A DNA stretch of 15,209 nt from an uncultured Clostridia bacterium (GTDB lineage Bacteria > Bacillota > Clostridia > TANB77 > CAG-508): positions 1-15,209 of the forward strand of contig CAKPGU010000029.1 in NCBI GenBank assembly GCA_934155265.1. The letters run 5' to 3'. Below the pieces are notes generated by a model, which worked only from the letters and a program-made list of their open reading frames with translations, was not told where the DNA came from and did no database searches. The position numbers and the translations under genes are program-made. Each line of letters opens with the position of its first letter. Position 1 is the first letter of the stretch. This document shows positions 1 through 8,163 of the stretch, in pieces.

Positions 1-1
1 A

Positions 2-172
2 AAACAAACGGTAACACTTAATGAAAATACATATGATTATGAAATATTTACTCAAGATAAACTTCATAATATTCCTGTTTTAAATAATGGTTTAAAAACT
101 GGTACTTATACTATATTAAATAGTATCTCTCATGATATTTCACTTAATGATATCATAGAAAATGAAACATAA
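2..172 (+). CDS. C-terminal fragment of an unknown protein (5' end outside window)
   Basis: An open frame runs from the window edge to a TAA at 170-172 and gives 56 residues. The other two forward frames close early. The fragment is hydrophilic and rich in Asn, Thr, Ile and Asp, and ends in ...NDIIENET. It has no membrane segment, cysteine or motif that I recognise. Its stop codon lies inside the left arm of a 15-bp hairpin (163-200), which fits a true gene end. It converges on the three-gene minus-strand cluster that ends at 296. I do not recognise the family and assign no function. The coding call rests on the open frame, protein-like composition and the position of the terminator. Confidence 0.55.
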   Translation, partial: KQTVTLNENTYDYEIFTQDKLHNIPVLNNGLKTGTYTILNSISHDISLNDIIENET

Positions 173-200
173 AGATACTTTTTTATATCTTTATGTTTCA
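163..200 (-). terminator. Hairpin terminator between convergent genes
   Basis: A perfect 15-bp inverted repeat (163-177 with 186-200) encloses an 8-base loop. Read on the minus strand the stem is followed by TTTTC, so it fits a Rho-independent terminator for the minus-strand cluster ending at 296. Read on the plus strand it is followed by A residues, so it would be a weak terminator there, but it could still protect the 3' end of the upstream gene. The left arm includes the plus-strand stop codon. Confidence 0.6.
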
Positions 201-295
201 AAAAATTTATTATATTATCGGATTATTTTCCGAAACTTCTTGACACTAACACATATAAAAAATTTTCTAACGCCGTTATCCATTTCCACAAGTGA

Positions 296-532
296 TTAAG
301 AGAGAATTAAAGAGTCCAAATTATGTAGTAATTTGAATATCTCAATTGTCTCTTTTTCTACGTTCCTAGAAACATTTTTTCTAATTCTCTCTAGACTTCT
401 ATTTTGAACTTTTTTAAATTTATTTAATGATGTCGAATTCTTAGTATATCTTATTCTCTTCTGTTCATATTTTCCATCTATTCCATGTATTACTTTAGAA
501 GATTTATTATAATTATAATGTTTAATACATTT
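296..532 (-). pseudogene. In-frame continuation of the 533-745 gene after a TAA stop
   Basis: Directly after the TAA at 533-535, the same frame stays open for 78 more codons to a TAA at 296-298. The segment is basic and protein-like, with a helical-looking stretch SLERIRKNVSRNVEKETIEI near the end. None of its first roughly 70 codons is ATG, GTG or TTG, so it has no obvious start of its own. A run this long without a stop is unlikely by chance at this base composition. The simplest reading is that 296-745 was one gene of about 149 codons, cut by a single base change that made the TAA. Stop readthrough or a sequencing error are alternatives. Confidence 0.5.
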
Positions 533-745
533 TTAAAATTTTATAGTTTCAGATATTCCTGAACCGTTGCCTACACATTTTAATATTTCAGTATTATTAA
601 ATTTATCAACATCAACAAGCTTAACTTTAATACTTTCTTTAAAATTATTTGATATATTATTTTCTAATTTAGGTGCTTCGATTTGTTTTATATCATATTT
701 TTTATTGAAAAATATCTTTTTAAATAATTTTATTAACACATTCAT
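533..745 (-). CDS. Small basic protein of unknown function, third gene of the cluster, probably truncated
   Basis: This 70-codon frame has a clear AGGAG ribosome site at 755-759, nine bases before the ATG. The ATG overlaps the TGA of the preceding gene (ATGA), which suggests translational coupling. The N-terminus (MNVLIKLFKKIFFNKK) is amphipathic and strongly basic and could sit on a membrane or bind nucleic acid, but that is inference. The middle part is hydrophilic. The frame stops at TAA 533-535 and then continues open to 296, so this is probably the N-terminal half of an interrupted gene. I do not recognise the family. Confidence 0.6.
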   Translation of the reverse strand: MNVLIKLFKKIFFNKKYDIKQIEAPKLENNISNNFKESIKVKLVDVDKFNNTEILKCVGNGSGISETIKF

Positions 746-1134
746 TTTTCATAACTCCTATCTATTGAAATACTTCCTGAACTTGTTTCTGGTTTTCTTT
801 CTATATTTACTATTTCTTTGATATTCCATGGATTTTGTCCAACTGTCTTAATTAAATCTTCTTCATAGCATATGAAATTTTTTTCAAAATCTTCTTTTGA
901 CATTTTTACAAATTCACTAGTATTTTCGTCAATATAATAGAAAACTTCTCCATTTTCATTTAAATTAAAATAACTATATATAATTGGTTTTTTTGAAATA
1001 TCATTTTTTCTATAAACTCTATTAACTATACATTTATTATGTTCTATACAAGGAGTATTAGTCAAAATAGTTTCTAATAATTTTAATATTTCCATTTGAC
1101 ATAACTTTAAATTAGGATATTTGTCTGAAACCAT
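742..1134 (-). CDS. Unknown protein, second gene of the transglutaminase-like cluster
   Basis: The product is a soluble protein of about 130 residues with no signal peptide or membrane segment, starting MVSDKYPNLKLC. It contains the stretch PIIYSYFNLNENGEVFYYID, which looks like a small beta-rich domain, and acidic stretches further on. I do not recognise the family. The start is uncertain. ATG at 1132-1134 lies just after the stop of the upstream gene with a weak AGAAAG site. An in-frame ATG at 1183-1185 or TTG at 1186-1188 would add 17 or 18 residues and overlap the upstream gene by about 40 bases, also with a weak ribosome site. The gene ends in TGA and overlaps the next ATG by four bases. 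Tight packing with its neighbours suggests one transcript and perhaps a shared role. Confidence 0.7.
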   Translation of the reverse strand: MVSDKYPNLKLCQMEILKLLETILTNTPCIEHNKCIVNRVYRKNDISKKPIIYSYFNLNENGEVFYYIDENTSEFVKMSKEDFEKNFICYEEDLIKTVGQNPWNIKEIVNIERKPETSSGSISIDRSYEK

Positions 1135-1144
1135 TTTTAACTTT

Positions 1145-2716
1145 CTAGATATTATTTCTGTACTTTTTCCGTAAATATTGCTCATCAATATCTTTTAATT
1201 TATCCATAAATGATTTTAAAGGAAAGATTCCATCTCTATTAGCAATTCCTACACTACTAAATAATTTTTGCAAATCAATATCCTCTAAAGTATAATTCAT
1301 TTCTTGTAGCTTTTCATCATTTAAATGACATTGAAAATCTTCTCCTTTTTTATCAATGTCATGTTTTCTTGCCTCATTATAACTTATAAGAAAATTTTGA
1401 GGTTGTCCACCAAATTTATGTGCTGCTAAATTCCATGTAGGATCTAATATTCCGTTTATTACTGCTAGTTGACCATTTGATAGCAATATATCAACATTTT
1501 TAACTTTTAAAAATGAATGATTTCCACTATTAATAAATTCAGATTCAACACCAATTCTATTAAAAATATATTGTTCAACATTAGCAATTCCATTACAAAC
1601 TCCATAACCTGAACTAATAATCTTCCATAAACATCTTGCTTTATCTTCATCAAAATTTTTAGTACCAAAATCTGCACTATAACTAATTTTCTTTCCTATC
1701 TCATTGTCTATAACTGCTATTTTTTGTGCCGTTGTATATTCTGGTTTTAGCTTCCCAAGCACATATGATATCCATTCCTCAGCATTCTTATATTCTTGCC
1801 CTGAAGAATTAAGCACCGCACCATACATATTGTCATTTCCTAATCTATTACCCACTTGTAAATTAGGACAAATTTCACATAATTTCATTAATTTTTTTAT
1901 TTTATCTTCACTAAATTCTTGTGGAATTACTCTTATGTATTTATCCAATCCTCTATATCTTTCTAGGTCAGAATTCAAATCTACTACAATAAATTCTTTA
2001 TTACTTTGAAAGTCAGAATTAATACATTCTCTATACTCTAATGGAAAATCAGTTATGTCTATACTTCTGTTTTCATTAAAACGATTAGATACTAGTGTTC
2101 TTTCACATTTAAGTAATTTATTCATAAAATCCATTTTAGTTATTCCATTTTCATCGCAAAAATTTGGATTTCTGTATAAAAATGTTCCAATATTTTCATC
2201 TTCTAGCGAAAATAATATATCTAATTTTTCTTCAAATGATAAATCATGTTCTGTCATTAGAATTTCAATCTTTTTTTCATCATTATATTCTTTATACATA
2301 CCGATTTTTACTTCACGTTCTTCAGCATAAATTTGTAATATTTCATCTTTTGTTGTTTCATCCATGTTACTGCATAAAACAGGTATCATATTTTCACTAA
2401 AGTTTTTAAGGATAAACGTTTTGTTTGTTAGAAACATTTTCTGTAGGTCATTATTTAAGTCTAATATGGCAAATGCTGCACTATTCATAGGAAATTCCAT
2501 AAAAGTTATAAGATCATTTTTTAATGCATCAGGTAATTGTTGATAATATGTATACTTGAATAAATTAAGAATTTCTTGACTGGATAAATTTGCTTTAATC
2601 AACAATATTAATTTATTAATACTAAAATTTATATTTTCGATTATATTAAAATCAGTAAAAACATTTATTTTTTTATCTGTTAATTTTAATAAATTATTAA
2701 AATCCTGTAAATCCAT
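1145..2716 (-). CDS. Transglutaminase-like (papain-fold) domain protein
   Basis: The protein has 523 residues from the ATG at 2716, which follows an AAAGGG site. An upstream in-frame ATG would add seven residues but lacks a good site. The C-terminal third carries the transglutaminase-core pattern: Cys374 in GYGVCNGIANVEQY, His400 in SGNHSFLKV, and Asp425 in ILDPTW. In this superfamily the Cys-His-Asp triad serves transglutaminase, protease or peptide-amidase chemistry; which one applies here cannot be told. The N-terminal 350 residues are mostly predicted helix and match nothing I know. There is no signal peptide or membrane segment, so it is likely cytosolic, unlike many secreted bacterial transglutaminase-core proteins. 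It heads a three-gene run with two unknown small proteins and has its own candidate promoter (2753-2783). Domain assignment is fairly sure; substrate is unknown. Confidence 0.8.
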   Translation of the reverse strand: MDLQDFNNLLKLTDKKINVFTDFNIIENINFSINKLILLIKANLSSQEILNLFKYTYYQQLPDALKNDLITFMEFPMNSAAFAILDLNNDLQKMFLTNKTFILKNFSENMIPVLCSNMDETTKDEILQIYAEEREVKIGMYKEYNDEKKIEILMTEHDLSFEEKLDILFSLEDENIGTFLYRNPNFCDENGITKMDFMNKLLKCERTLVSNRFNENRSIDITDFPLEYRECINSDFQSNKEFIVVDLNSDLERYRGLDKYIRVIPQEFSEDKIKKLMKLCEICPNLQVGNRLGNDNMYGAVLNSSGQEYKNAEEWISYVLGKLKPEYTTAQKIAVIDNEIGKKISYSADFGTKNFDEDKARCLWKIISSGYGVCNGIANVEQYIFNRIGVESEFINSGNHSFLKVKNVDILLSNGQLAVINGILDPTWNLAAHKFGGQPQNFLISYNEARKHDIDKKGEDFQCHLNDEKLQEMNYTLEDIDLQKLFSSVGIANRDGIFPLKSFMDKLKDIDEQYLRKKYRNNI

Positions 2717-2752
2717 GTTATTTCCCTTTCTCTTCAATTGTTTTAAAAATTA

Positions 2753-2783
2753 ATTATACACTTATCTTGTAACTCCATGTTAA
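2753..2783 (-). promoter_or_regulatory. Candidate sigma-A promoter for the transglutaminase-like cluster
   Basis: A perfect TATAAT lies on the minus strand at 2753-2758. The best -35 candidate is TTAACA (2778-2783) at a long 19-base spacing. The site falls in the gap between pbpA and the transglutaminase-like gene, about 40 bases before its start. The -10 is convincing; the -35 is weak. Confidence 0.45.
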
Positions 2784-2793
2784 TTTTTTGCCA

Positions 2794-4923
2794 TTAATGT
2801 ATGCCATTACATTCTTCAGGTACAGTTGAATCTAGAAAATACTCTGTATATTTATTTTTACATGACTTAGTTGCTCTTTTACCTGTATCTTCACAAATAG
2901 TATAACTATATACTGAACTTGGCTTCTCATAAGTTGCACCTTTTAATCCACTATGTATTGTAGTCATAACACTTGACCACAAAAGCCCTGCCGGATTTTT
3001 CATATTAGATTCTATTGTTTCATTTTCATCAAATCCGTACCAAGTAGCAGCTGTATAATATGGAGTAAAACCACAAAGCCATCTATCATAATTTTCGTCT
3101 GTTGTACCTGTTTTTGCAGAAACATCCATTCCTGCAATCTTACAATATGTTGCTGTTCCCTTACTACCTATTACAGGTTGGGTTAACAATTCTTTCACAA
3201 TGTATGCAACATCTGTATTAACTACTCTTTTCTTATCTTGAGATGTTTTTATAATTGTTTCACCTGCATTATTATTAATATTAGTATAAAAAGTAGGTTC
3301 TATATATACTCCATCATTTGCAATCATTGCATACGCACCAGCCATTTCTAATGGACTTATTCCTTTTTGAAGTCCGCCAAGTGCCAAAACTAAGTTTTCA
3401 TCCTCTTCTGTTAATGTTGTAATTCCCATTTTTTCTAGATATTTTATTGAATTATGTGGTCTTAATTTTTCCATTATTTCTACAAATGGTATATTTTGAG
3501 AAGATTCAACAGCTCTTCTAACTGTTATTTTTCCTAATGATTTATTATAATCTGTTGGATGATATCCCTTCTCAAAATCTCTTTCAGTATCATCATATAT
3601 TGATGCACCTGTAATGATTTTCTGGTCAATAGCTGGTATCAATACAGATAGTGGTTTTATAGAGGAACCTGTTTGTCTAATACTCTGTGTTGCTCTATTA
3701 AGAGGCCTTACTTCTGTTTTTTCTCCCAATCCTCCAACACAGCCAACTACATATCCTGTTTTATGGTCAATAATTACCATAGCTGCTTGTGATGACTTTC
3801 CATCTTTTTTAGATTGTAAACTATATTTTGTTTTTTCAAACTCTTTTTCTGTTTTATCTTGTATTCTTGAATCTTGTGTGCTATATATTGTCAAACCTGC
3901 CATATAAAGATAATTTGTTGCAAATGTTTCTGAAATATTGTATTTTTTAGAAATATCTCCTGTAACTTCTGATATTAACGCATCAGTATGATAAGAATAT
4001 ACTGCACTTTCTGCATTAATTGTACCTTTCTTGAAATTCAACCCCTTATCTACATTACTTATCGCTGTATTATAACTATCTTCATTAATATAATTCAATT
4101 CTAGCATTTTATCTAAAACAGTTTTAGTTCTTTTAGTAATTTTCTCTGTGTTAACATTTTCTCCAAATGGATTGTATGCCTTTGGTGCATTATTTATTCC
4201 AGCTAAAAACGCACATTCCTCCAATGTAAGTTCTGAGCTTGTTTTACTAAAATAATATTGACTAGCTGTTTCAACACCATACATATTAGGACCTACATAT
4301 ATAATATTAAAATATGCCTCTAATATTTCATCTTTTGATAGTTCTGTTTCTAATAACCATGCTTTCCACCATTCTCCTACTTTTCTTGTAATTTTATCTG
4401 ATGAATTGCCTGTTAAGTTTTTTACCAATTGTTGTGTTATCGTACTTCCACCAAAAGAAGATTTTCCAAAATGCCTAATATAACTTAATATTGCTCCACC
4501 TGTCCTTTTTATGTCTACACCACTATGTGAATAAAAACGTTGATCTTCTATTGCAACATATGCATTTTTTAAATTATCTGGCACATTTGATATAGTAACT
4601 TTTTGATTTTTCCTTCCACATCCTAATTTCGCAATTTCGTTTCCTTCAGAATCCAATACAATTGAATTTTCATTTATAATCATTTCTTTTGCAATCTTTC
4701 TCCATGTTTGTGCCGAAATTCCTAGATACACCCCTAAACCAATAATCAAAATCACACAGATAACTAATATTCCTTTTCTCCACTTCTTTTTTGTTCCTTT
4801 TTTCTCTTTCTTCTTATGTTTATTATTTTTTTCTACTTTATCTTTATTCTTCTCTTTATCTTTTTTAAAGGCTTTTGGAACATAATTTTCTTCTTCTTCT
4901 TTTTTCTTCTTTTTCTTTTTCAA
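2794..4923 (-). CDS. pbpA: Class A penicillin-binding protein (PBP1A-type glycosyltransferase/transpeptidase)
   Basis: This bifunctional enzyme polymerises lipid II into glycan strands and cross-links the stem peptides on the outer face of the membrane. The 709 residues comprise a Lys/Glu-rich cytoplasmic tail (1-50), one membrane anchor (about 51-71), a GT51 domain with catalytic Glu126 in the EDQRFYSHSG motif and GGSTITQQLVKN (158-169), and a transpeptidase domain with S420-S-I-K423, S475-Q-N477 and K604-T-G606. The C-terminus holds Cys677, Cys688 and Cys704 and ends PEECNGIH, an arrangement I associate with clostridial PBP1A. The start must be TTG (4921-4923): the codon before it is an in-frame TAA, and no other start precedes the anchor. 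AAGGGA and GTGAG upstream may serve as ribosome site. It lies 27 bases after holA, on the same transcript. The symbol could equally be ponA. Confidence 0.95.
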   Translation of the reverse strand: MKKKKKKKEEEENYVPKAFKKDKEKNKDKVEKNNKHKKKEKKGTKKKWRKGILVICVILIIGLGVYLGISAQTWRKIAKEMIINENSIVLDSEGNEIAKLGCGRKNQKVTISNVPDNLKNAYVAIEDQRFYSHSGVDIKRTGGAILSYIRHFGKSSFGGSTITQQLVKNLTGNSSDKITRKVGEWWKAWLLETELSKDEILEAYFNIIYVGPNMYGVETASQYYFSKTSSELTLEECAFLAGINNAPKAYNPFGENVNTEKITKRTKTVLDKMLELNYINEDSYNTAISNVDKGLNFKKGTINAESAVYSYHTDALISEVTGDISKKYNISETFATNYLYMAGLTIYSTQDSRIQDKTEKEFEKTKYSLQSKKDGKSSQAAMVIIDHKTGYVVGCVGGLGEKTEVRPLNRATQSIRQTGSSIKPLSVLIPAIDQKIITGASIYDDTERDFEKGYHPTDYNKSLGKITVRRAVESSQNIPFVEIMEKLRPHNSIKYLEKMGITTLTEEDENLVLALGGLQKGISPLEMAGAYAMIANDGVYIEPTFYTNINNNAGETIIKTSQDKKRVVNTDVAYIVKELLTQPVIGSKGTATYCKIAGMDVSAKTGTTDENYDRWLCGFTPYYTAATWYGFDENETIESNMKNPAGLLWSSVMTTIHSGLKGATYEKPSSVYSYTICEDTGKRATKSCKNKYTEYFLDSTVPEECNGIH

Positions 4924-4950
4924 TTATTCTCACTTTCCCTTAAATTAATA

Positions 4951-5976
4951 TTATGAACAATATGCACAAAGTATTGCTTCTAGTCCAACGTTCAAATCTA
5001 TTAATCCAATTTTATATTTATAATCCAAATTTTCAAGTTCCTGAACTATTTTTCTAAGTTCAGAAGTTTTAAAACCTTTAGCTTGTGCCTTATATTTATT
5101 TACTAAAAACATCTGATTAGGCTTTAGTTGCAAACTTTGAGCAATGTCTTTATTATAGGCAATTGCTAATTTAACAAAATATAATTTTTTAAAATGATTG
5201 TAAAGTGTAATCAAAATCTTCTGAATAGGCTCTTTTGATGCAATTAAATTATATAAAACCTCCATTGCCTCTTTAACCTTTTTTTGACCAAGATTATCTG
5301 TCAAATCAAATATAACACTTTCAATTTTCTTTATACATAATTTATCTATATCTTGTTTTTTAATCGTACCATTTTCACCTGCAAATTCAATAAGTTTTCT
5401 AATTTCATTTATTAAATCTTGCATATTAGTACCACAACTTTCAATTAAATATTGAAGAGTACTTTCATCAACATTTACTCTATAGCTATTACAAATCGAT
5501 TTTAATCTTTTAATAATTTGAAATGGCTTTTGTTCTTCAAAATTGCAAACTATTCCTATTTTCTCAATTGTATTATATATTGAATTTTTCTCCGCTTCAT
5601 TTTCAACAAATACAAGTACCACTGCATCATTTATCATATCAACATTTTCTTTTAGATAATCATTTATCTTATCTTTTAATTCTTTACTTACTCCACCAGT
5701 TCTACCTTTTGCTTCTCTTTTAAATATTCCTGTATTTCTTGCAATTATAAGTTTATTAGCATATCCAAATGCTGGAGTTTCAATATCTGCAATCAATTCC
5801 TGTATGTTGTTTTCATCTATTGATATATAATTTATCCCCTTTACAATCTCGCCAAAATTATTTTTTATTTTATGTAATTGTTGTTCTAGTAAAAATGTAT
5901 CTTCTCCATATAATAAGTATATTCCTTGGCAATTTCCTTGATTTAATTGTTTTTCTAGTTCTTCAACCTTTAGCAT
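4951..5976 (-). CDS. holA: DNA polymerase III delta subunit
   Basis: The delta subunit of the clamp loader opens the beta sliding clamp during replication. The 341-residue length is normal for the family. The N-terminus GIYLLYGEDTFLLEQQL is the typical start of the AAA+-like domain I, which lacks a working Walker A motif in this subunit. Middle and C-terminal parts (CGTNMQDLINEIRKL; IQKILITLYNHFKKLY) match the lid and collar regions. The start is fixed by AAAGGAG (5982-5988) five bases before ATG 5974-5976. A longer frame to 6012 would only translate part of a repeat element. The gene follows the debranching-enzyme gene after a palindromic element and precedes pbpA by 27 bases. Confidence 0.93.
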   Translation of the reverse strand: MLKVEELEKQLNQGNCQGIYLLYGEDTFLLEQQLHKIKNNFGEIVKGINYISIDENNIQELIADIETPAFGYANKLIIARNTGIFKREAKGRTGGVSKELKDKINDYLKENVDMINDAVVLVFVENEAEKNSIYNTIEKIGIVCNFEEQKPFQIIKRLKSICNSYRVNVDESTLQYLIESCGTNMQDLINEIRKLIEFAGENGTIKKQDIDKLCIKKIESVIFDLTDNLGQKKVKEAMEVLYNLIASKEPIQKILITLYNHFKKLYFVKLAIAYNKDIAQSLQLKPNQMFLVNKYKAQAKGFKTSELRKIVQELENLDYKYKIGLIDLNVGLEAILCAYCS

Positions 5977-5990
5977 TATTACTCCTTTGC

Positions 5991-6121
5991 TTTTACCAGT
6001 GGGGACACCCATGTTTGGTAAAAATTTTTACCAGAAGGGACACCCTTTACAACTAATTAGATTTAATGGGTGTCCCCTGTGGTAATTTTTTTTACCATTA
6101 ATGGGTGTCCCCACTGGTAAA
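5991..6121. repeat. 131-bp palindromic REP/BIME-like intergenic element
   Basis: Four related units of about 20 bases with the core GGGACACCC lie here: two on the plus strand (about 5993-6012 and 6028-6047) and two inverted (6066-6085 and 6101-6120). The outer arms form a perfect 21-bp inverted repeat (5992-6012 with 6101-6121). Between the units are palindromes GGTAAAAATTTTTACC (6017-6032) and a near copy (6081-6096). Its GC-rich cores stand out from the AT-rich surroundings. It sits between the debranching enzyme and holA, so their transcript would carry a large hairpin. The pattern resembles REP/BIME repeats moved by Y1 (RAYT) transposases; no transposase is present here, so that is inference. 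Confidence 0.8.
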
Positions 6122-6131
6122 TTTAATAAAA

Positions 6132-8162
6132 TTAAGCTTCTAAAATTATTCTAAATACTTCAGCTACACTCCATGCCTGAGCAAAAGCTCCCTTAGGTGC
6201 ATAAGGTCTTTTAGAATCGTATATTTCTGCAATACTACCAATACAACCTCTTTCATTAATTTCTTTATAGAATGTTTTTGTTGTATGTTGTATAAATTCC
6301 TTTAATTGATTTTCATATTTTGTCTTGTCAGCTTTTGTTTTACTATATAAAGCTAATTTTTTTAATGCATTATAATATGGTCCTAATAGCCAAGTCCAAG
6401 TAATTCCTTGATGATAGCTAAAGTCTCTTCTTGCTCCATCACCCTCATATATTTCTACATAGTTTTCTTCACCTTTTGCAAGACTTTTTAGCCCATAATT
6501 GTTTAACAACTTCTTTGTTACTGTTTCAAACATGTTTCTTGCTTCTTCTGATTTTGGATCTAAAACTGGGTATGTTAAGCTTAATGCAAATAATTGATTT
6601 GGTCTTATTTTGCTATCTCCAAGTACATCATATAAGCATTTTCTACGTTTATTATAAAATTTGCTTTCAAATGAACTTTTACATTTTGTTGCCATTTTGT
6701 CATATTTTTTTACTTTATCTTTATCACCATTTTTTGTAGCTAATTCACTCATAATTTTTAATGCATTATACCACATTGCATTTATTTCTACTGGCTTTCC
6801 ATTACGCGGTGTTACTGCTATTCCAGCATATTTTGCGTCCATCCAAGTATTTTGAGTATTTTCAGTTCCTGACACAATTAGTCCATCTGTATCCATATAT
6901 ATGTTATTATTGTCTAGGTCTACACCTTTTGAATAATTTTCGATTATGTTTTCCATTTTAGGATAAATATCTTCCATTACAAATTCATAATCATTTGTAT
7001 ATTCTAAGTATTTCTTTACTTGTTCGAAAAATAATAATGATGCATCTACACTATTGTATAAGGGTCTATAATCATCTTCACTATATGTATTTGGAATTAA
7101 ACCATATTTGATATCTCTAATGCAATGTTGTAAAACTTTTTTTGCTTTGTCAAATTTTTTAGTTACTAAAAATAGTCCTTCAAATGAAATCAAAGTGTCT
7201 CTCATCCAGTCTAAAAACCATGGATATCCTGCTATTGCTGAATATGTATTAAATAATGGTCTTTTTATAATAAAATTGTCACATGCTATTAAAAAGCTTT
7301 TTATTAGTTCATATCTTTGTTTTTCTTCTTTTGTTTTATATTCTTTTGTAGTGTCTATTAAACCTGAATCATTAAATGTTTTGCATAATCTGATTGTTTC
7401 TTTCATTATTAATGCTCTAGCATCTAATTCTTCAATATTTTCCTCCACTGAACATACAAATGAAATTTCTTTTTCTTCATTTGGTTCGATCTCTATTTCA
7501 TATCTTCCAGGTACTGCATGATTTTCTTCTGGCTCAAATCCTCTTCTTTCTTCTTCTATATAAAACATATTATAAAATGTGTCATTATGATGTTCTATAT
7601 AATTTCCATCTGAAATAGTCATGTAAATAGGATTTCCCTCATCTATTTGAACTTCTAATTTGCGTCCATTATTTTTTTGCTTTACATCAAATAAATGATC
7701 TTTATTTATTCCATGTGCATTTCTAAAGTTCATTATTGGTGCTAATATTAATTTAGAATGATGTCCTCCATTTTTTATTTTATAATATACACCTACTGTA
7801 TTTTTAAAATGCTCCATACATATAGTTTTTGTGATTTCTATATCTTCAACTTTGTATTCAAATGTTGGTAAAAGCTCTTTTGTAAAGCTTTCTTGATATT
7901 TATATCCTTGTGATATATAGTTTTTTCCAACATTTGTGAACAAATCATATTTTTTTCCATCTGTTTCTATGCTTTCATCTAATTTTGATAGAATTAGCCT
8001 TCTTCTTGCAGGTGGAATTATTGGTACAACAAGTAATCCATGATATTTCCTTGTATTCGCTCCGATTATTGTTGATGAAGCAAATCCTCCTATTCCATTT
8101 GTTATTATCCATTCTTTGTCTAAAGCTGTTTCTAAATTTAAATCATCTTTTGCAAATCTCAT
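6132..8162 (-). CDS. Glycogen debranching enzyme (amylo-alpha-1,6-glucosidase, GH133-like)
   Basis: This cytosolic enzyme hydrolyses alpha-1,6 branch points in glycogen or other alpha-glucans. The 676 residues match the bacterial/archaeal single-chain form. The N-terminal domain begins EWIITNGIGGFASSTIIGAN and NTRKYHGLLV (about 17-45). The C-terminal (alpha/alpha)6 domain carries GYPWFLDWMRDT (312-323), TWMDAK (439-444), EINAMWYNAL (459-468), PNQLFALSLTYPVL (521-534) and YHQGITWTWLLGPY (583-596), all signature blocks. Acidic residues in the 318-322, 442 and 459 blocks are probable active-site groups. The ATG lies one base after the yvcK stop (TAATATG), with AAAGGATG as ribosome site inside yvcK, so the two are probably coupled. 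Its place in a cell-wall block suggests shared carbon-supply control, though no other glycogen gene is visible. GlgX-type or pullulanase (GH13) is excluded by motifs. Confidence 0.92.
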   Translation of the reverse strand: MRFAKDDLNLETALDKEWIITNGIGGFASSTIIGANTRKYHGLLVVPIIPPARRRLILSKLDESIETDGKKYDLFTNVGKNYISQGYKYQESFTKELLPTFEYKVEDIEITKTICMEHFKNTVGVYYKIKNGGHHSKLILAPIMNFRNAHGINKDHLFDVKQKNNGRKLEVQIDEGNPIYMTISDGNYIEHHNDTFYNMFYIEEERRGFEPEENHAVPGRYEIEIEPNEEKEISFVCSVEENIEELDARALIMKETIRLCKTFNDSGLIDTTKEYKTKEEKQRYELIKSFLIACDNFIIKRPLFNTYSAIAGYPWFLDWMRDTLISFEGLFLVTKKFDKAKKVLQHCIRDIKYGLIPNTYSEDDYRPLYNSVDASLLFFEQVKKYLEYTNDYEFVMEDIYPKMENIIENYSKGVDLDNNNIYMDTDGLIVSGTENTQNTWMDAKYAGIAVTPRNGKPVEINAMWYNALKIMSELATKNGDKDKVKKYDKMATKCKSSFESKFYNKRRKCLYDVLGDSKIRPNQLFALSLTYPVLDPKSEEARNMFETVTKKLLNNYGLKSLAKGEENYVEIYEGDGARRDFSYHQGITWTWLLGPYYNALKKLALYSKTKADKTKYENQLKEFIQHTTKTFYKEINERGCIGSIAEIYDSKRPYAPKGAFAQAWSVAEVFRIILEA

Positions 8163-8163
8163 A

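Noticed and set aside
533..535. Alternative genetic code with TAA as sense
   Set aside because: All other clear genes end at TAA, TAG or TGA at family-typical lengths; only this one gene contains an internal TAA.
3614..3907. Plus-strand open frame inside pbpA
   Set aside because: Antisense shadow of a clear PBP coding region; no ribosome site or recognisable protein features.
5977..6012. N-terminal extension of holA (MGVPTGKSKGVIM...)
   Set aside because: The added codons come from the palindromic repeat and the ribosome site itself; AAAGGAG five bases before ATG 5976 fixes the shorter start.
5991..6121. CRISPR-like repeat array
   Set aside because: The units are in inverted orientation and without regular unique spacers, so it is a palindromic element.
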